Under the pieces are notes generated by a model. It ran no database searches, was not told where the DNA came from, and saw only the letters and a list, made by a program, of their open reading frames with translations. Positions 20,501-33,017 of a stretch of DNA of 64,000 nucleotides are shown piece after piece. This stretch comes from Bugula neritina (lineage: Eukaryota > Bryozoa > Gymnolaemata > Cheilostomatida > Bugulidae). Each line of letters begins with the position of its first letter. Positions within the stretch are counted from its first letter, which is position 1. Both the position numbers and the translations under genes were made by a program. The stretch is taken from positions 2,159,501 through 2,223,500 of the forward strand of contig OZ037768.1 in the NCBI GenBank assembly GCA_964035545.1, in the 5' to 3' direction.

Positions 20501-23500
20501 ACAACTCACCGCTCTCTTTCAGCTTGCCTTGCCTCCCTAGCTTCCTGTTTCTGCTGGACACTGACCCTTTCCGGTATGATTGCGTTGTTCCAGTGGTTCC
20601 ACGTCCTTTCTCCCACTAGAAAATGTCACATTGCAATAGCAGTTCTGGTTAAGTAATACTATAATACTTTAAACTGCTATCTGTAATTTAAATGGCACAG
20701 CAAAAAAGTGTTTGTTGAATTGATAAAGTATAAACATATTCTAGACAAAATAAAATATTGCAAGAGTTAACACAAAACAAGTGTACAAAAATATCTTTCA
20801 AAAAAGGATATGAGAAAAGAATTTTTATGGAATTCATTGGTTAGAAAATGAGGCATTTTTTGTGAGACGGTATAAATAAGAAATGATGATCTAAACAGAA
20901 GACCAACGCATTGAGACAAAATAAATATTTCACAGCAAGTTGACACAGGTATGTAATTGATTATTAAACACGTTGCAAAACATAATGATATACAGGGCAA
21001 CCAAAGACATTAGGGGCACGTTAGGTGACAATATCATTGGTCTTGTTTATTTTATTCTGCTAAGAATGTCATAGTTATAGCAGCTGGTCACCATAATAAG
21101 GTAAGGATGTTGAAGAGATGACCAAATTGTTATCATTGTTTTATAACCAGTTCTAAAGTTCACCCTATAAACCATATTTCAGACGATCAATCCCTTTGTT
21201 TTGTATGCTACTAAATTTACTTTTTAAAGCAGAAAGGCAGACTGACTGACGTGTTTCATAATTTCGTCATCAAAATTCACAAAACTTAAATCCGTAGCTT
21301 CAAACAGAGACGAACGACTTTTTGCATGCAATGAAAAGGTCAATGACAAAACTGGAGCCTGTTTGACATACAATAACCATGAGGTAAACGATGCCAAGGG
21401 TGGGACCTGCAATGTTATTTAGCTATTTCTAGCAGCAGCTAGTTGAGGCAGCACCAAGACTGTGACAGCTGGCATTGTGACCAGATTGTAAAGTCAACAA
21501 AAATTGATATGTTGCAATATTTTATGAATTATTGACATAAGGTATTTGATTGGATCAGTAAACACTATCTAATGTATTAATACACTGACAGACAAGAGAA
21601 GAATGCCCTTCCACTCTCCTCAACCAACTTATTACTATCCAAGATGAAGAATGGATAAAGAAACCACACTGAATATGTTTTTCGATTAATTGCCATTTAT
21701 AAGGAGAACATAAAGTAACATTGGTCGCAGCTGTAATAAGTTTTAATTTACTTTTAACATTATTGAAATGTTATTCAGTATGACAGGGTGGAAAGAGGTA
21801 TAAATAAAATATTATATGATGAAAGTTGGTACTACTTTGTTATGAGATGGACACGCATTTTATAATTCTCAACCAAATAACGATTAACTTAAAATAAATT
21901 AAAATCAATACTTTGTAAATGCTGTGAAAATATTGCACAAATTAATTAACCTTAAATACAGATATACATTTTCAACACTTTATATTGTTGAAATAAATAA
22001 GAAAACTTGCAATCAATATAAAATATTGTGACAAGGATAATAATGACTGTGTAAAATTAAAAGATACCTTTTGTTGGGTCTATAGTGGCTATAGCTGCTT
22101 TGTCATCCTGATTTAACTCGGCGTGCAAAACGTTCATGTGTAACGCTTTCATCTACAGATGCAAAACGTGCTCACAACTCAAACACGTGCTCACAAATAA
22201 AACACGTGATTAGAAGTAAAACAATACTCCATAGAGATGCACAATTTTATAAGTTAAGGATAGAAATATTTTTAATCATAATTATTGATTTTTGAATGTC
22301 AACAAAAATCTCAAAGTTAGCAAAATGCGATCTGATTTCAAAATATTTGGCTTTTGTTCATATGAACATAGCATAGAGCAGGTTACATAAACACAACCTG
22401 AACTGCGTTGCTTAAAGTTAAATTTAACTTGATTTACAGTGAAGTAGCATTGTTAAAGACTGGATGGCTACATGAACCTGGGAAAACATAGCTGCCATGC
22501 GTGAGAGAGGATGCCGGAGATATGATGTAACCAGGCAGCATAGATATTGGTTGTTGGAGTATTTAAACTGTAAGCATGGAAGTATGTGTCACTACTGAAT
22601 ATAAGGGCTACCAGTTTTAGTATAAACAATAACATGCTGGCCGAGTTTACTTAAAACAACAATAGTGGGAGTCTTCAGGCAACACGGTAGCCTTGGCTCC
22701 ATGCTACTCGTTAACTTATGTTTGAGTCATCTAAAGAAACAGACTACTTTCCTCTTAAACATCTTCTCTTGGAACTGCTACTAGTTCCATTAAACAGTCC
22801 AATTATAGTAACTGGGCAAATGTGATAAACACAAGTCTTAGTGCAAGCTGACCCACAACTATGACAATCTAAATAACTGACTAGTTTAGCTGCTCAGTGT
22901 GAGAATATAAGAAACATTTACTGAAGAAGAGCTAGCCAGCAGAATTACATAACAAACATCTAGAAAAACCAGCAACTAACTTCAAATCGGAATAAAAAAT
23001 GTGATGATGCATTTTATAAAAGCTTCAGAATGATTTGCTTTATTCACACTTTCCTTGTCAAATTTTCTATTATATTAAAAATTAAACAAACGACAATGTT
23101 ATGCATTGAAAAAATCACACTTTATAAAAGCAGAAATGTGATTCCTTGATAACTGTTATGAATTACATATATTATTTACATTTATAAACTTTCAAATGAT
23201 TTTCATCTGCGTCTAAACATTCAACTAAACTAATATAAACATTTTGATAGTAATAATAACTTAAAATAAATACCTTTGCTTGAACTAGTCTTATGTTGAC
23301 TTTACAAAGCTCCCTTTGCACAGTAGAAATTAGGTCTGGAATCTAAAGCAATGTAAACATTTGACAACATAAACAGCATAACGTCATCAAACAACTTTCT
23401 ATTTATATATCAAACTTATGTAACTATACATATGTAGTCATTTCGTCATCCTGATTTAGCAGTGTATAAATAAAATGGATTTGGGTGTAGTAGTGGAGAA

Positions 23501-26500
23501 ATTTTAAAAGCCTAAATTCTTGGATTTTCTTTATAGATTTTGGTTCAAGGTACGGGTCCAAATTCTCCTTTGCTACATTTTGCATCTAGAACACAGGCTT
23601 TTCCCAATTTTTTTCACCTACCTCCAATAAATGCAGAAATGTTTAATTTTTTAGCAGTTGGAAATTATTGTTTTCCCCCATGTTTCTATAAGTCTAATGC
23701 ATAGTAATGCACCCAGATTAACAAACAACAATAAAACAGTTCCACTTTCACGTTTCTACAAGCTTTTAGGATCAACTTACATTTTCACATCGGAGAATGT
23801 CGTCTGCAAGAAGAATAAAAAGAGTCGCAGTGAATGCAGGAAGTAGAAACATGTGATAGCCGGCCACATCCAGACCAATAATATACTGATCCCAGATGTA
23901 CATCAGAGTGTCTTTGTTTAGGAAACCTGAAATATGCAGCATAAACACTCAGTTCTAGTGCGGAGAAGAGACAACAGATTATTATTTACAATAGCGTGTC
24001 ATAGCCTGACATTGTCAACATTCTGTACTGAGACAAACTTCTCTCTCAAGTCACTCACACACTATCTTATCTATAGAATTGGGAGAATGCTGCATCACCT
24101 TCTCACCCACATAAGTCAAATAAACATTTTAACTTTTTCTCTCCAGTTTTAAAACAGTAATATTTTTGAACTATATATTTCAGAAGTAAAATAAAATGTG
24201 AAACATCTAAAACCATTATCTTTGCTTTTAACTTTAAGTGGGAACTTAATTTTGAACATATTTTGTTATATGAAAGGTCAATTATTATGTACACAAATTT
24301 AAAATTAATGAAGGATACATTTCAACTGCAAAGCATAGGTCAAACTGTAAGTACATAGACTGTAAGTACATAGACTGTAAGTACATAGACTGTAAGTGAA
24401 TAGACTGTAAGTACATAGACTGCATGCAAGTATGTGCTAGTAAATTAAAAAGCAGCTAATACTGTAAGTATATACACTGACATACCACTAATTGCATAAG
24501 GAAATGTACGTAAAAATAGAAAAACTTGAGTAATTGCAACTTATAATAAAATACTTTCTAAAATATTACGAAATAACAGAAATGTTAAGAGGTGTATATA
24601 TCATACCAACAAACATGGACATAATCAAAGGAGAGACAACTTCCACTAAGACTTCTGACAGCATCGGCACAAGCACAGCGCGATCGACAGCTCCCTGTCC
24701 TGTTGAAAATATTATATTCTATAAATACTCCAAGTAATAAAACTGTATTTAAGATGATTTGTAAGAGTAAAACCCATTGTGATTATTAATTATTGAATAA
24801 TCTGGAGAAATTTATAACATATATGCACTAAAATAACAATGTACAATAACACAGTATTGTACACTAACATAGTATTGTGCACTAACACAGTATTGTGCAC
24901 TAACACAGTATTGTGCACTAACATAGTATTGTACACTAAGACAGTATTGTACAATAACACAGTATTGTACAATAACACAGTATTGTACAATAATACAGCA
25001 ATGTGAAATAATACTAGACTATTGCTAACCATAATTCTACAGTTCAGTACAATTTTCAATTAAAACTTTACGATAAACACAATAGCAGACTGCTCATACA
25101 AAAATCGCTTTCAGTACCATAATCATATATGAGCGGACAACTCCTAAACTATTTAAGCACATGCATAACTCTTGCACCCCATATTACAGGTAACACATTA
25201 ACAGAGAAAGTTATCAAGTGTGCTGTGATACTAGTGTGTATATAAGCAATATACAATGCATCCCTCAATACTCAATAATCATTACGCAATAATCAATACT
25301 CAATAATCATTGCTCAATAATCAATACGCAATAGCTAATACTCAATAATCACTGTTTAATAATCAATACACAATAACTAATACTCAATACTCAATGCATA
25401 ATGCCTAAAATCTGCTACAATTTGAATAAAGTAGCCTAAGTTCTATACAACCAAACATACAAAGTGTCTCTTACGTTGACCAGTTTGGGAAAGACAGGCT
25501 ATGAAGGTAGCCAGGTTTCCTTGGTTACCCTTTTCATAGGCTGCTAAGTGCTCCGCCACTTTGTCTGAGAAAGACTTCAGCTCTGTCCTGTGTTCCTGCA
25601 GCAAACAGTATGTCAGTATAAAAATCTTGCTGACACTTCCATGTGTGTGCTTGCTGACTATTGGAGTTATTCTTAGTAATTATGTGAAGGTAATAGTTGC
25701 ATGTGCAATATTGGAGCTGAGAATAGTGAGAAGGATAGAATATGTGTATAAAAAAATAATGAGGAGAAAAAATAAAATGTTGAGACTTGGAATATTAAAA
25801 ATAGAAAGTAGGAAAATGCAGGCGAAAAAATTTAGTGGAACAAGTCAAGTCTTTGGCTTTAATTATAACAAATATTCCAGATGCCGAACAAACTCAGTGA
25901 AGTAGCTTCGACCTCACCTGTCAGCAGAAACTGATGTTCAGCAAAGAATATTTACTTATACTTAAATTAGTAGCTACATCATGCTCCAACTTTAAATTAT
26001 ATATTTATTAATTATTATAGAGTTATACTATTTAAAAATACTAGTCAACAAATAGATTATCATACAATGCATAATTCATCTTTAATGACCCAAAACTAGA
26101 ACACCTACATTCTTTATGTCGCAGACGTATTTAGGCCGGTCTCTAATAAAGGTGAGATACATCTCTACTAATATCATAACAACATTGTTGGCAGCTGGTT
26201 TTGTTCTGAAATACAAACAATCTTCAAATTATACCAACTTAAAACCATTCCACGTATGAAAACTTGCAGTAGAACTTATACTTTAAAGCCAAATAAAATA
26301 ATTATAATGCTACCATAAAACTTATCCAGCAGTAAATAAAATAAGCTGTGCCAATATTCAAATAATATGGAGGACGTCTGGGAAGTTTCTAGAACGAAGC
26401 ATCTTACTTGCTGATGTGTGGAGAAAGAGTATGAAGCATTGGAAGGATAAGTAAATAATATACATGATGCAGTTCTTCAGTGTCTTTTTGCTGAGCGTGA

Positions 26501-28932
26501 AAATATGAAAGTACAGCTTTCATTGCAAAGAAAGAACCTGTTGAAAGCAAACACATTGTAAAAGAAAAGCACAACAACTGCATATAAAATCAAAATAAAC
26601 ACAAAAAATCAGAACTTATACTGAGTTAACAAAAACATGCTACATCCAGCAACAAATGTACAACATGTAACAAGAAGTGTACAACATGTAACAACAGCAG
26701 GCAAAAGTTAAACCCACAAACGCAAAAATATTTCAAAGTACCATGTGAAGCATTTTTTGCGTAGACCTGAAATCAGTTACAATGGAGAAGGTAATAGCCT
26801 ATAGTTGTACATAAACAATTAGCTAAAAAAATTATCCTTAGCATTGTATATTATACTCAAAAATAAAATGTTTAAAAGCAGCTCAGCTGCTTGAATGGGG
26901 CAAGCAACTCTGAAAAATTTAATTTATTTCTATTTGCTCATCATCGTAACCAAGTGCATTTATCAGAACCCTGAATGAGAAGCAGAAGACTGTTTGCAGT
27001 AAAACATACCAACTGTTGGCGGGCCAATGTCAGGAAAAGTGTTTTGAATTCTCAGCATGTTTTCACACGTCTGACTGATCAGCTGATCTTGGTCTGAGAT
27101 GGCCTTCTTAGGTTCCTTCATCAGCTTCTCCACGTAGTCCTTTCTTGCTAAATATAGCATAGAGCACATTGATATTTTAGTAAATAGATATTATTAGTTT
27201 GCAGCAGAGTCTATGTTCAGTACTAAAATATCTACAGCACAACAAGGTACTTAAATATGACAAATCTATTTAAAAATTAAACTTAAATAGACACAGTTTT
27301 GTAAATATACATAGACTTATAAAGATACACAATACAAACTAACTACTATGCAGTATGTATAATTCATGCAATGAAATTTATATGCAGCAGAGAATAATTT
27401 AAACTGCTAAAAAGCTCATTGTCCTTCACATAGCAGAAAAAAACTTATTATGTAGCCAAAGCCAAACTAAAGCTTACTGTAGCAATTCTATCATATTCTG
27501 TAGATTATAACGTCCAGACAATAGGTCTATTCACATTTATCATACAACATGGAAAACAATTGAGTTAAAATATCTCTTTCAGAAAATACATACCTCTTGG
27601 GTCTGACATGAATAAAGTCCATGCATTAGTTCTCAACTTGGTGGGTATAGGAATGTTAAGACACATGTGAAACTTCACTTTCATTTCAGGCCATCTCTTT
27701 AGTATAGAAACTACTCCATCTTTGAGGTGCTCGTTAATAAGTTCTGGCTTGGCTACACCTACTGCACTGCTGTCACTTAACATCTCTTTAGCCACTGTGT
27801 TGTTGACTTGCTGGTCCAGCAAATGTGATGTAGCATTGTACAGTTGTTCATAGTTGCTTCCTGCAAAAAACGTTCTATCTCACTTTGCTACTTGCAGAAA
27901 TGTTGCTCCTTGCATCTATTTTATTAAATATATTAAACTTAAAAAGAGCATTGAAGTCATTGAAATATATAATAAAAGCACCACTTGTTTTGCACAGTAT
28001 CAAAGCACATTGTCTTTTATTTTACAATATAAGTTTGTTTGACAAAGTCGGAGAGAGTGAAATGTAAAGATTTATCATAACTGAATAAAAAAGAGTTGAC
28101 GAATAAGTAGAAACATAGCAAGCCTAAACAAAAATAATCTATAGTTCAACCCAGTGAATGGGGGGAGGGGGTGCAATTTACATTGAATAACATTGATTTC
28201 TAGGCATACATGAGACAATTACTATGTTTTAAATAAAATCTAAAAATAGGATGAAGTATATTATGTGCCACCTGTTTGCAAACTTCTAGATGCTCTGTCC
28301 ACAAACAAAATCCTTTCAGCTGGGGCTAAATCTGCGAAACTGGGTATATGATTCTCTTTTAAATGTTGATCTACCGCCCCTTGTAGAGCACCAATAAAGT
28401 TTTTCCATTCCTATGATAAAAGAAGTCATTGATGCTAAATTATATGAATAGTTCTTATTCAAAAAATAATTTCATAAACAAATATTTATATTTTTCTTGT
28501 TAGTGCACGATCAATAATGATAGGTTTTTTAAATATTATCTCTTGAGTGAGTTTGAAAATGATTGATTGAATGCAGATTTATTTCATCAAAATGCAGTAA
28601 AAAGTTCAATTTCTCAATATCTGTTCAACAAAAACTATTTACAACTTGTTGATTCATAATACTTTAAAATAAACAAGTTAATTTGTTTATATAGAAAAAC
28701 TTTAGAGTCTCAGTCTGGCTTTTCGTATTCGACTTCTCATTGAGATTTCAATTTTAGCTTTTAGAAGTAACAATGGCAAACTATAACAAAAAATCTTTGT
28801 CAAACTTTCGATATATTCAAATTATCAAACAAGCGAAACTTTAATTTTGTAGAATAATTAAATCACCTTTGCCTTTCCAACGGTCTTTTTAGTTTCTATT
28901 AGCCACTTCGGATATGCTTCTTTTCCCTCCAT
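17506..28932 (-). CDS. TBC-like domain and coiled-coil protein, at least 18 exons
   Basis: Exons (minus): 28932-28867, 28410-28272, 27860-27594, 27147-27010, 26537-26408, 26205-26109, 25595-25475, 24699-24607, 23926-23781, 23342-23274, 22152-22068, 20615-20510, 19926-19870, 19735-19678, 19319-19227, 19041-19004, 18593-18457, 17715-17506. All junctions agree in phase except the last, which needs 2 mod 3 more bases; an 8-nt microexon at 17832-17839 would fix it. The product is about 685 aa. The middle (IPIPTKLRTNAW ... YYLLILPMLHTL ... FLNKDTLMYIWDQYI ... FTATLFILL) has the helical pattern of TBC Rab-GAP domains. I see neither the catalytic IxxDxxR nor the YxQ finger, so GAP activity is doubtful. 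Residues roughly 450-560 form a charged coiled coil (QQKQEAREARQAERER). I cannot assign an orthologue. Its introns are AT-rich and hold several minisatellites. Confidence 0.75.
18415..18460 (-). repeat. Duplicated 5' splice site
   Basis: Two adjacent copies of a roughly 30-base segment, each containing ACAATG(A/G)CACTTACCTTT(G/C)CTA. The copy at 18449-18460 holds the real donor of the exon at 18457-18593 (AAAG|GTAAGTG). The other copy repeats an equally good donor 29 bases further into the intron; reading through to it meets an in-frame stop. Confidence 0.75.
18602..18762. repeat. 20-bp minisatellite abutting an acceptor
   Basis: About eight imperfect copies of ACCATATGGTGATACAACAA. On the minus strand the array runs to within about 10 bases of the 3' splice site of the exon at 18457-18593 in the TBC-like gene. 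Confidence 0.85.
24345..24422. repeat. 15-bp tandem repeat, about five copies
   Basis: Unit GTAAGTACATAGACT in an intron of the TBC-like gene. The GTAAGT words lie on the strand opposite to the gene. Confidence 0.88.
24836..25010. repeat. 18-bp minisatellite, 9-10 copies
   Basis: Unit AACACAGTATTGTACACT with few substitutions, in an intron of the TBC-like gene. The six-residue-periodic minus-strand reading frame here is only repeat translation. Confidence 0.88.
25250..25400. repeat. Irregular AATCAATACTCAATA repeat
   Basis: Diverged tandem words of CAATAATCAATACTCAATA type in an intron of the TBC-like gene, just 3' on the plus strand of the preceding minisatellite. Confidence 0.7.
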
Positions 28933-29712
28933 GTTGTTTATTAGCAACACAGGTCAATTGGCTGATATTTAACTCCGCCTTAAATTAAATTCGTGTGCGC
29001 GTTTTTGCATAAGAGAATAACTCCTGTATCTACACTAATTTTACCACCAAGAAAATAATATGTTTCTAATATTAGAGATTAGACAAACCTACAGATTAAT
29101 ATTATTATATTTGCTTAAAGTAAACAAAAGCACTAGGTTTGGTCAATATAATATTATGCATCAGCGCGTGAGATGTAAAACATAAAACCTAATGTTAGCG
29201 ACCAGCATAATAGCTAATGGGCTTTCGTAGTATGAGATATTGAATTGCCTTCTCAACAGCTACTAGCATTTAAGTTTGAAAGTCAGTGACTAGTACAATC
29301 AATTGGTTCTCTTCTTTAAAAACATTGTTTAGGAATTCAACTCAATTTTTTCAAAGCAAAACACTTGTTCTTAAGCTACAATAACATTATGAGTGTGGTA
29401 TTATTTTTTTAATGGAACAATCTATCTTGCACTATTTTACTATTTTATTTTGACAAAATATATATGCATAATTTACATATATATGAGTTTTTGTATTGCT
29501 ACAAAGCGTGCATCTAAGTATATCAGTATTCAAGTTGCACTTGGTAAAACTCAACAATTCTCAAAAAACATTACATGAAGCATAGTGATGACATATTCAA
29601 GTTCTATAACTTTAGAGGTGAGATTATAGAGTATAGGCATCAGGATAACAGCTAAAAGTTCACTTTGTACAGGGTGGCAATGTTGACCAAAAAACTTGAG
29701 CAATTTACAAAT
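28933..29712. other. Intergenic between TBC-like gene and cyclophilin
   Basis: Promoter side of the TBC-like gene and 3' flank of the cyclophilin, both on the minus strand. AT-rich. The short plus-strand frames (29393-29578, 29665-29925) have no support. Confidence 0.5.
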
Positions 29713-31185
29713 TTAGTTTTCATTGTCGCCAGATGCTTCCTTCTTCACACTGTATGGTGTGTCAACAACGATCTCGCCGCAATCTGTGATAACAACATCC
29801 TTGCTGGGTCTGTCTTGGGAACCAGTCTTAGTGTTTTCAATTCTCCTTACGACTTTCTATATGAAAAAATAATGGAGATGCATAAAGTGATGTTTAGACA
29901 GAAAACCAATGTTTACAGCATTTAACAGAATGCTAGCATTGTTATATATGGTCTATTGCGTCTGTTGTTAGTTAGTTAGTGACATCAGTTCAAGATCAGA
30001 GCAAATGGAGAAATAAGTTACAATAGGTGTTGAAAATTACAATACAACAACTTCAACCCCAACACAATGATTTGAAATGACTCACCATTCCTTTCACGAC
30101 CTTGCCAAAGACAACGTGTCGTCCATCCAGCCATGGGGTCTTGACTGTGGTGATGAAGAACTGAGATCCATTGGTATCCTTACCAGCGTTGGCCATAGAC
30201 AACCAGCCAGCGCCATAGTGGCTTAGCTTGAAGTTCTCATCAGCAAATTTATCCCCATAGATGCTCTTTCCTGCAAGTGACAGAGGAGTAGAATTGGGTT
30301 GAATTATGCAACTATTTTAGCCGTTTCATTATTTAAAGTTCAACAATTGTCATGCAAAAGAACATGAGCCTACCTACAAGAAATACTTGTGCGTTTACTA
30401 TATACCATATATAAACCATAATATAATATTTAAATTGTTAAATAACTAAATTTCAAACCTCCAGTTCCATCGCCACGTGTGAAATCTCCTCCCTGAATCA
30501 TGAAGTCTTTGATTACTCGATGAAACTTGCTGCCTTTGTAACCGAAGCCTTTAGCTCCAGTAGCCAAAGCAACAAAGTTATCAACTGTTTTTGGCACAGA
30601 GCCACCAAATAAACCGATTTCTATTCTTCCCATTGGCTCACCTCCGATGCTTATATCAAAAAATACCTAAAAATATAACAGGATAAATTATAAAATAAAT
30701 TAATACCTGGAATACTAAGAAATAAATACAGACATCATGTAGCTCAATTGTTATTGTAGTGCCATAAACATAGAGTATGTGCTAAGGGATTAGGAAAGTT
30801 ACTGATGCTAGTATAACTTATACTTATACTTATAGTTATTATTGTTAATACTATTATTGAATTCAAATTGATTTAAATTTTTCACATATTTAAAAACTAG
30901 ATCCCTATGCACATAACTTGAAATGGTTAATTTGAATTTACTTTCAGTTTTACCTATATGTTCAAGTAAAATATAAAAATTTGTATTTTATTTTCAATCT
31001 AAATTTATTTCTTTATTTAGTATATACTACAAGTACAAGCACACACACTACACTGTACATCTAGTTCTACATGGCTTTACCTGCTTAGTAACTTTAGGAC
31101 CATCTCCTGCAGCTGCTTCAGATTTCCTGAAGACTGTAAAAAATAAAACCGTCACAAGCACCAAAAGAAATACTGCGTACTTCAT
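29713..31185 (-). CDS. PPIB: Peptidyl-prolyl isomerase, secretory cyclophilin B
   Basis: Catalyses cis-trans isomerisation of Xaa-Pro bonds during folding in the ER. Exons 31185-31081, 30666-30459, 30270-30086, 29856-29713 join in phase to 213 aa (human PPIB 216). Residues 1-25 form a signal peptide ([16 protein letters not shown]). The cyclophilin core follows: [55 protein letters not shown] and [17 protein letters not shown]. The catalytic Arg and the Phe/Gln of the pocket (FHRV...FMIQGGDF), the cyclosporin-contact Trp and the following His (WLDGRH) are all present. The C-terminal tail is short and lacks a KDEL-type signal, as in vertebrate PPIB. Start is the Met that opens the signal peptide; the open frame continues upstream without a better start. 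Confidence 0.95.
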
Positions 31186-33017
31186 ATTTCTCCAAGAAAG
31201 TTGTAAGACAGGCATAAACGTAACTCTGAATAATGAAAAGAAGTGATGAATGAATGAAACAATGTATTTTTTGTCTCCGTGGACCTCGATGATTGGCTTA
31301 TTTTGAACAGGATATACCCAAATCAAAGATGTGGCTATAGTTATTTACATACTGGAGTTGTCTAACCTAGACCGGATGGCCCTAGTCCCCAAGTTCTTGT
31401 TATAGAGTTACGTTCTCTTAAAATTAGCAGTATACAATAGTTGTCTGATATTGTAAATACGTAACTTTTTCTGATGATACACAGTTGATCTCTAGCCAAA
31501 GTTAAAAATTATCATGAATGTTAAACTTGCATTTGTGATAGTTATATTGAAAAGTCCTTAAAAGAATCAGGTGAACCCGACGATTTTTCGTTTATTTCAG
31601 TAGTAGGAGAACAGGCAACGCAATTATTTTGGAAACACTACATGTAGTTCATTTATTCATAATTTTATAATAATATTGTATCACAAAACTGCGATTACTG
31701 AAATAGTGTTACAATAGCAGTGAATTTGATACTACCAATATTGCTATTAAATGCTAAAAGTAAAGGTAATGCCAATGCCATTCGGCATTTGGGCTCATAT
31801 TTATAGTACATAATAGCTGTAGTCGATTACGATTAGTATTACTATTACTATTAGTATTAGTATTACTATTACTATTAGTATTAGTATTACTATTACTGTA
31901 TTACTATTAGTATTAGTATTAGTACTAGTAGTAGTATTAGTATTACTATAACTAAAACTTATGAGTATAACTATAAGTATAAGTATAACTGTAAACTATT
32001 AGTATTAGTATAAGTATTACTATTACTATTAGTATTACTAATACAGGCATGAGTATGATTGACTGAATTCTAAAGTAAAGCATTTTCTAGTTGCTGCAAT
32101 GAAATTAGCTCTATTTACAATTAGATTTATATCAATCATAAATGTAAAAAGAATTTACTTTTGGTGTGCAACCTAAATTATTCTTTTTTTCTGACAAATC
32201 AGGGTGTTTAACTCTGTTTAAGACAGTTTATTCCTCAAGTTATTTTCTTTTTTAATTAAAAATTTTTTCCGTCTTAAATGTTCTTAATTGTAATGATTCT
32301 ATTTTATATTCTCGTTCTACCATTTTTTCTCTGACCAACTGTCAACAATGCTGGAAACTGTGCACTCTATTTGAAATTAATAATAACATGCTGTGTTTAT
32401 AGTGACTAAGCTATTTTAAATTTATATGGTGACATTGTGGTATTAAATTCATTATAGTATGTCTATCAATTTCAACATAAAGCTATATTGGCTGTGACTT
32501 AAAGCTGCTGAAATACTATTGTTAAGCAAAAACAAAGCAAGTCAAGTAAGATTTGATGCATTTACTTATTTTAGCTGCTCATATTAGTGTGCTGTTGAAA
32601 CCTAAAAAATGCTATAAAAAGTATGTTTTATTTTCTAATCAATAAATCATTTTGCTACTAGTAAACTGACAATAGTTAACAAACTGACAACTAGTTACAA
32701 TTACCTTTATGAAATTATAAATACTGAAGCAACATGTTTCATACTAACTTTGATATTTTTGTAATTGCTTTTTATTTTTGTAGAATTGTTTCTGTGCTGT
32801 GCTCAACCAGCTGCTATTGCAGAGCTTTTGGCCACCTGTCTGATACACCTGGTTGGTTTATAGCCTGAGATCAGGTCTAAAGGTATATTACAACATTCAA
32901 TTTATGGGTAGTTGCCAGCAAATTCTGGATATATTGAGGAAACTATAAATCAGGATATGCCATTTGAACCGCCAGTTGCAAGCTGTGCGGTCTACATGCT
33001 GGAAATCTTGGAGAATT
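31186..33017. other. Divergent intergenic region
   Basis: Separates the minus-strand cyclophilin from the plus-strand alpha-arrestin, so it should hold both promoters and 5' UTRs. It contains a simple repeat at 31835-32045. A possible acceptor lies near 32782 (TTTTGTAG) for an arrestin 5' UTR exon. Confidence 0.5.
31835..32045. repeat. ATTACTATTAGT simple repeat
   Basis: Degenerate hexanucleotide and trinucleotide words TATTAG, TATTAC and TAGTAT over about 200 bases. Confidence 0.8.

Noticed and set aside
20767-21000. Minus-strand frame containing YTVSQKMPHFL, reminiscent of translated transposon ends
   Set aside because: No inverted repeats, target duplication or transposase could be found around it; it lies in an intron of the TBC-like gene.
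24790-25059. Minus-strand 89-codon frame with LLYNTV repeats
   Set aside because: Translation of the 18-bp minisatellite in an intron of the TBC-like gene.
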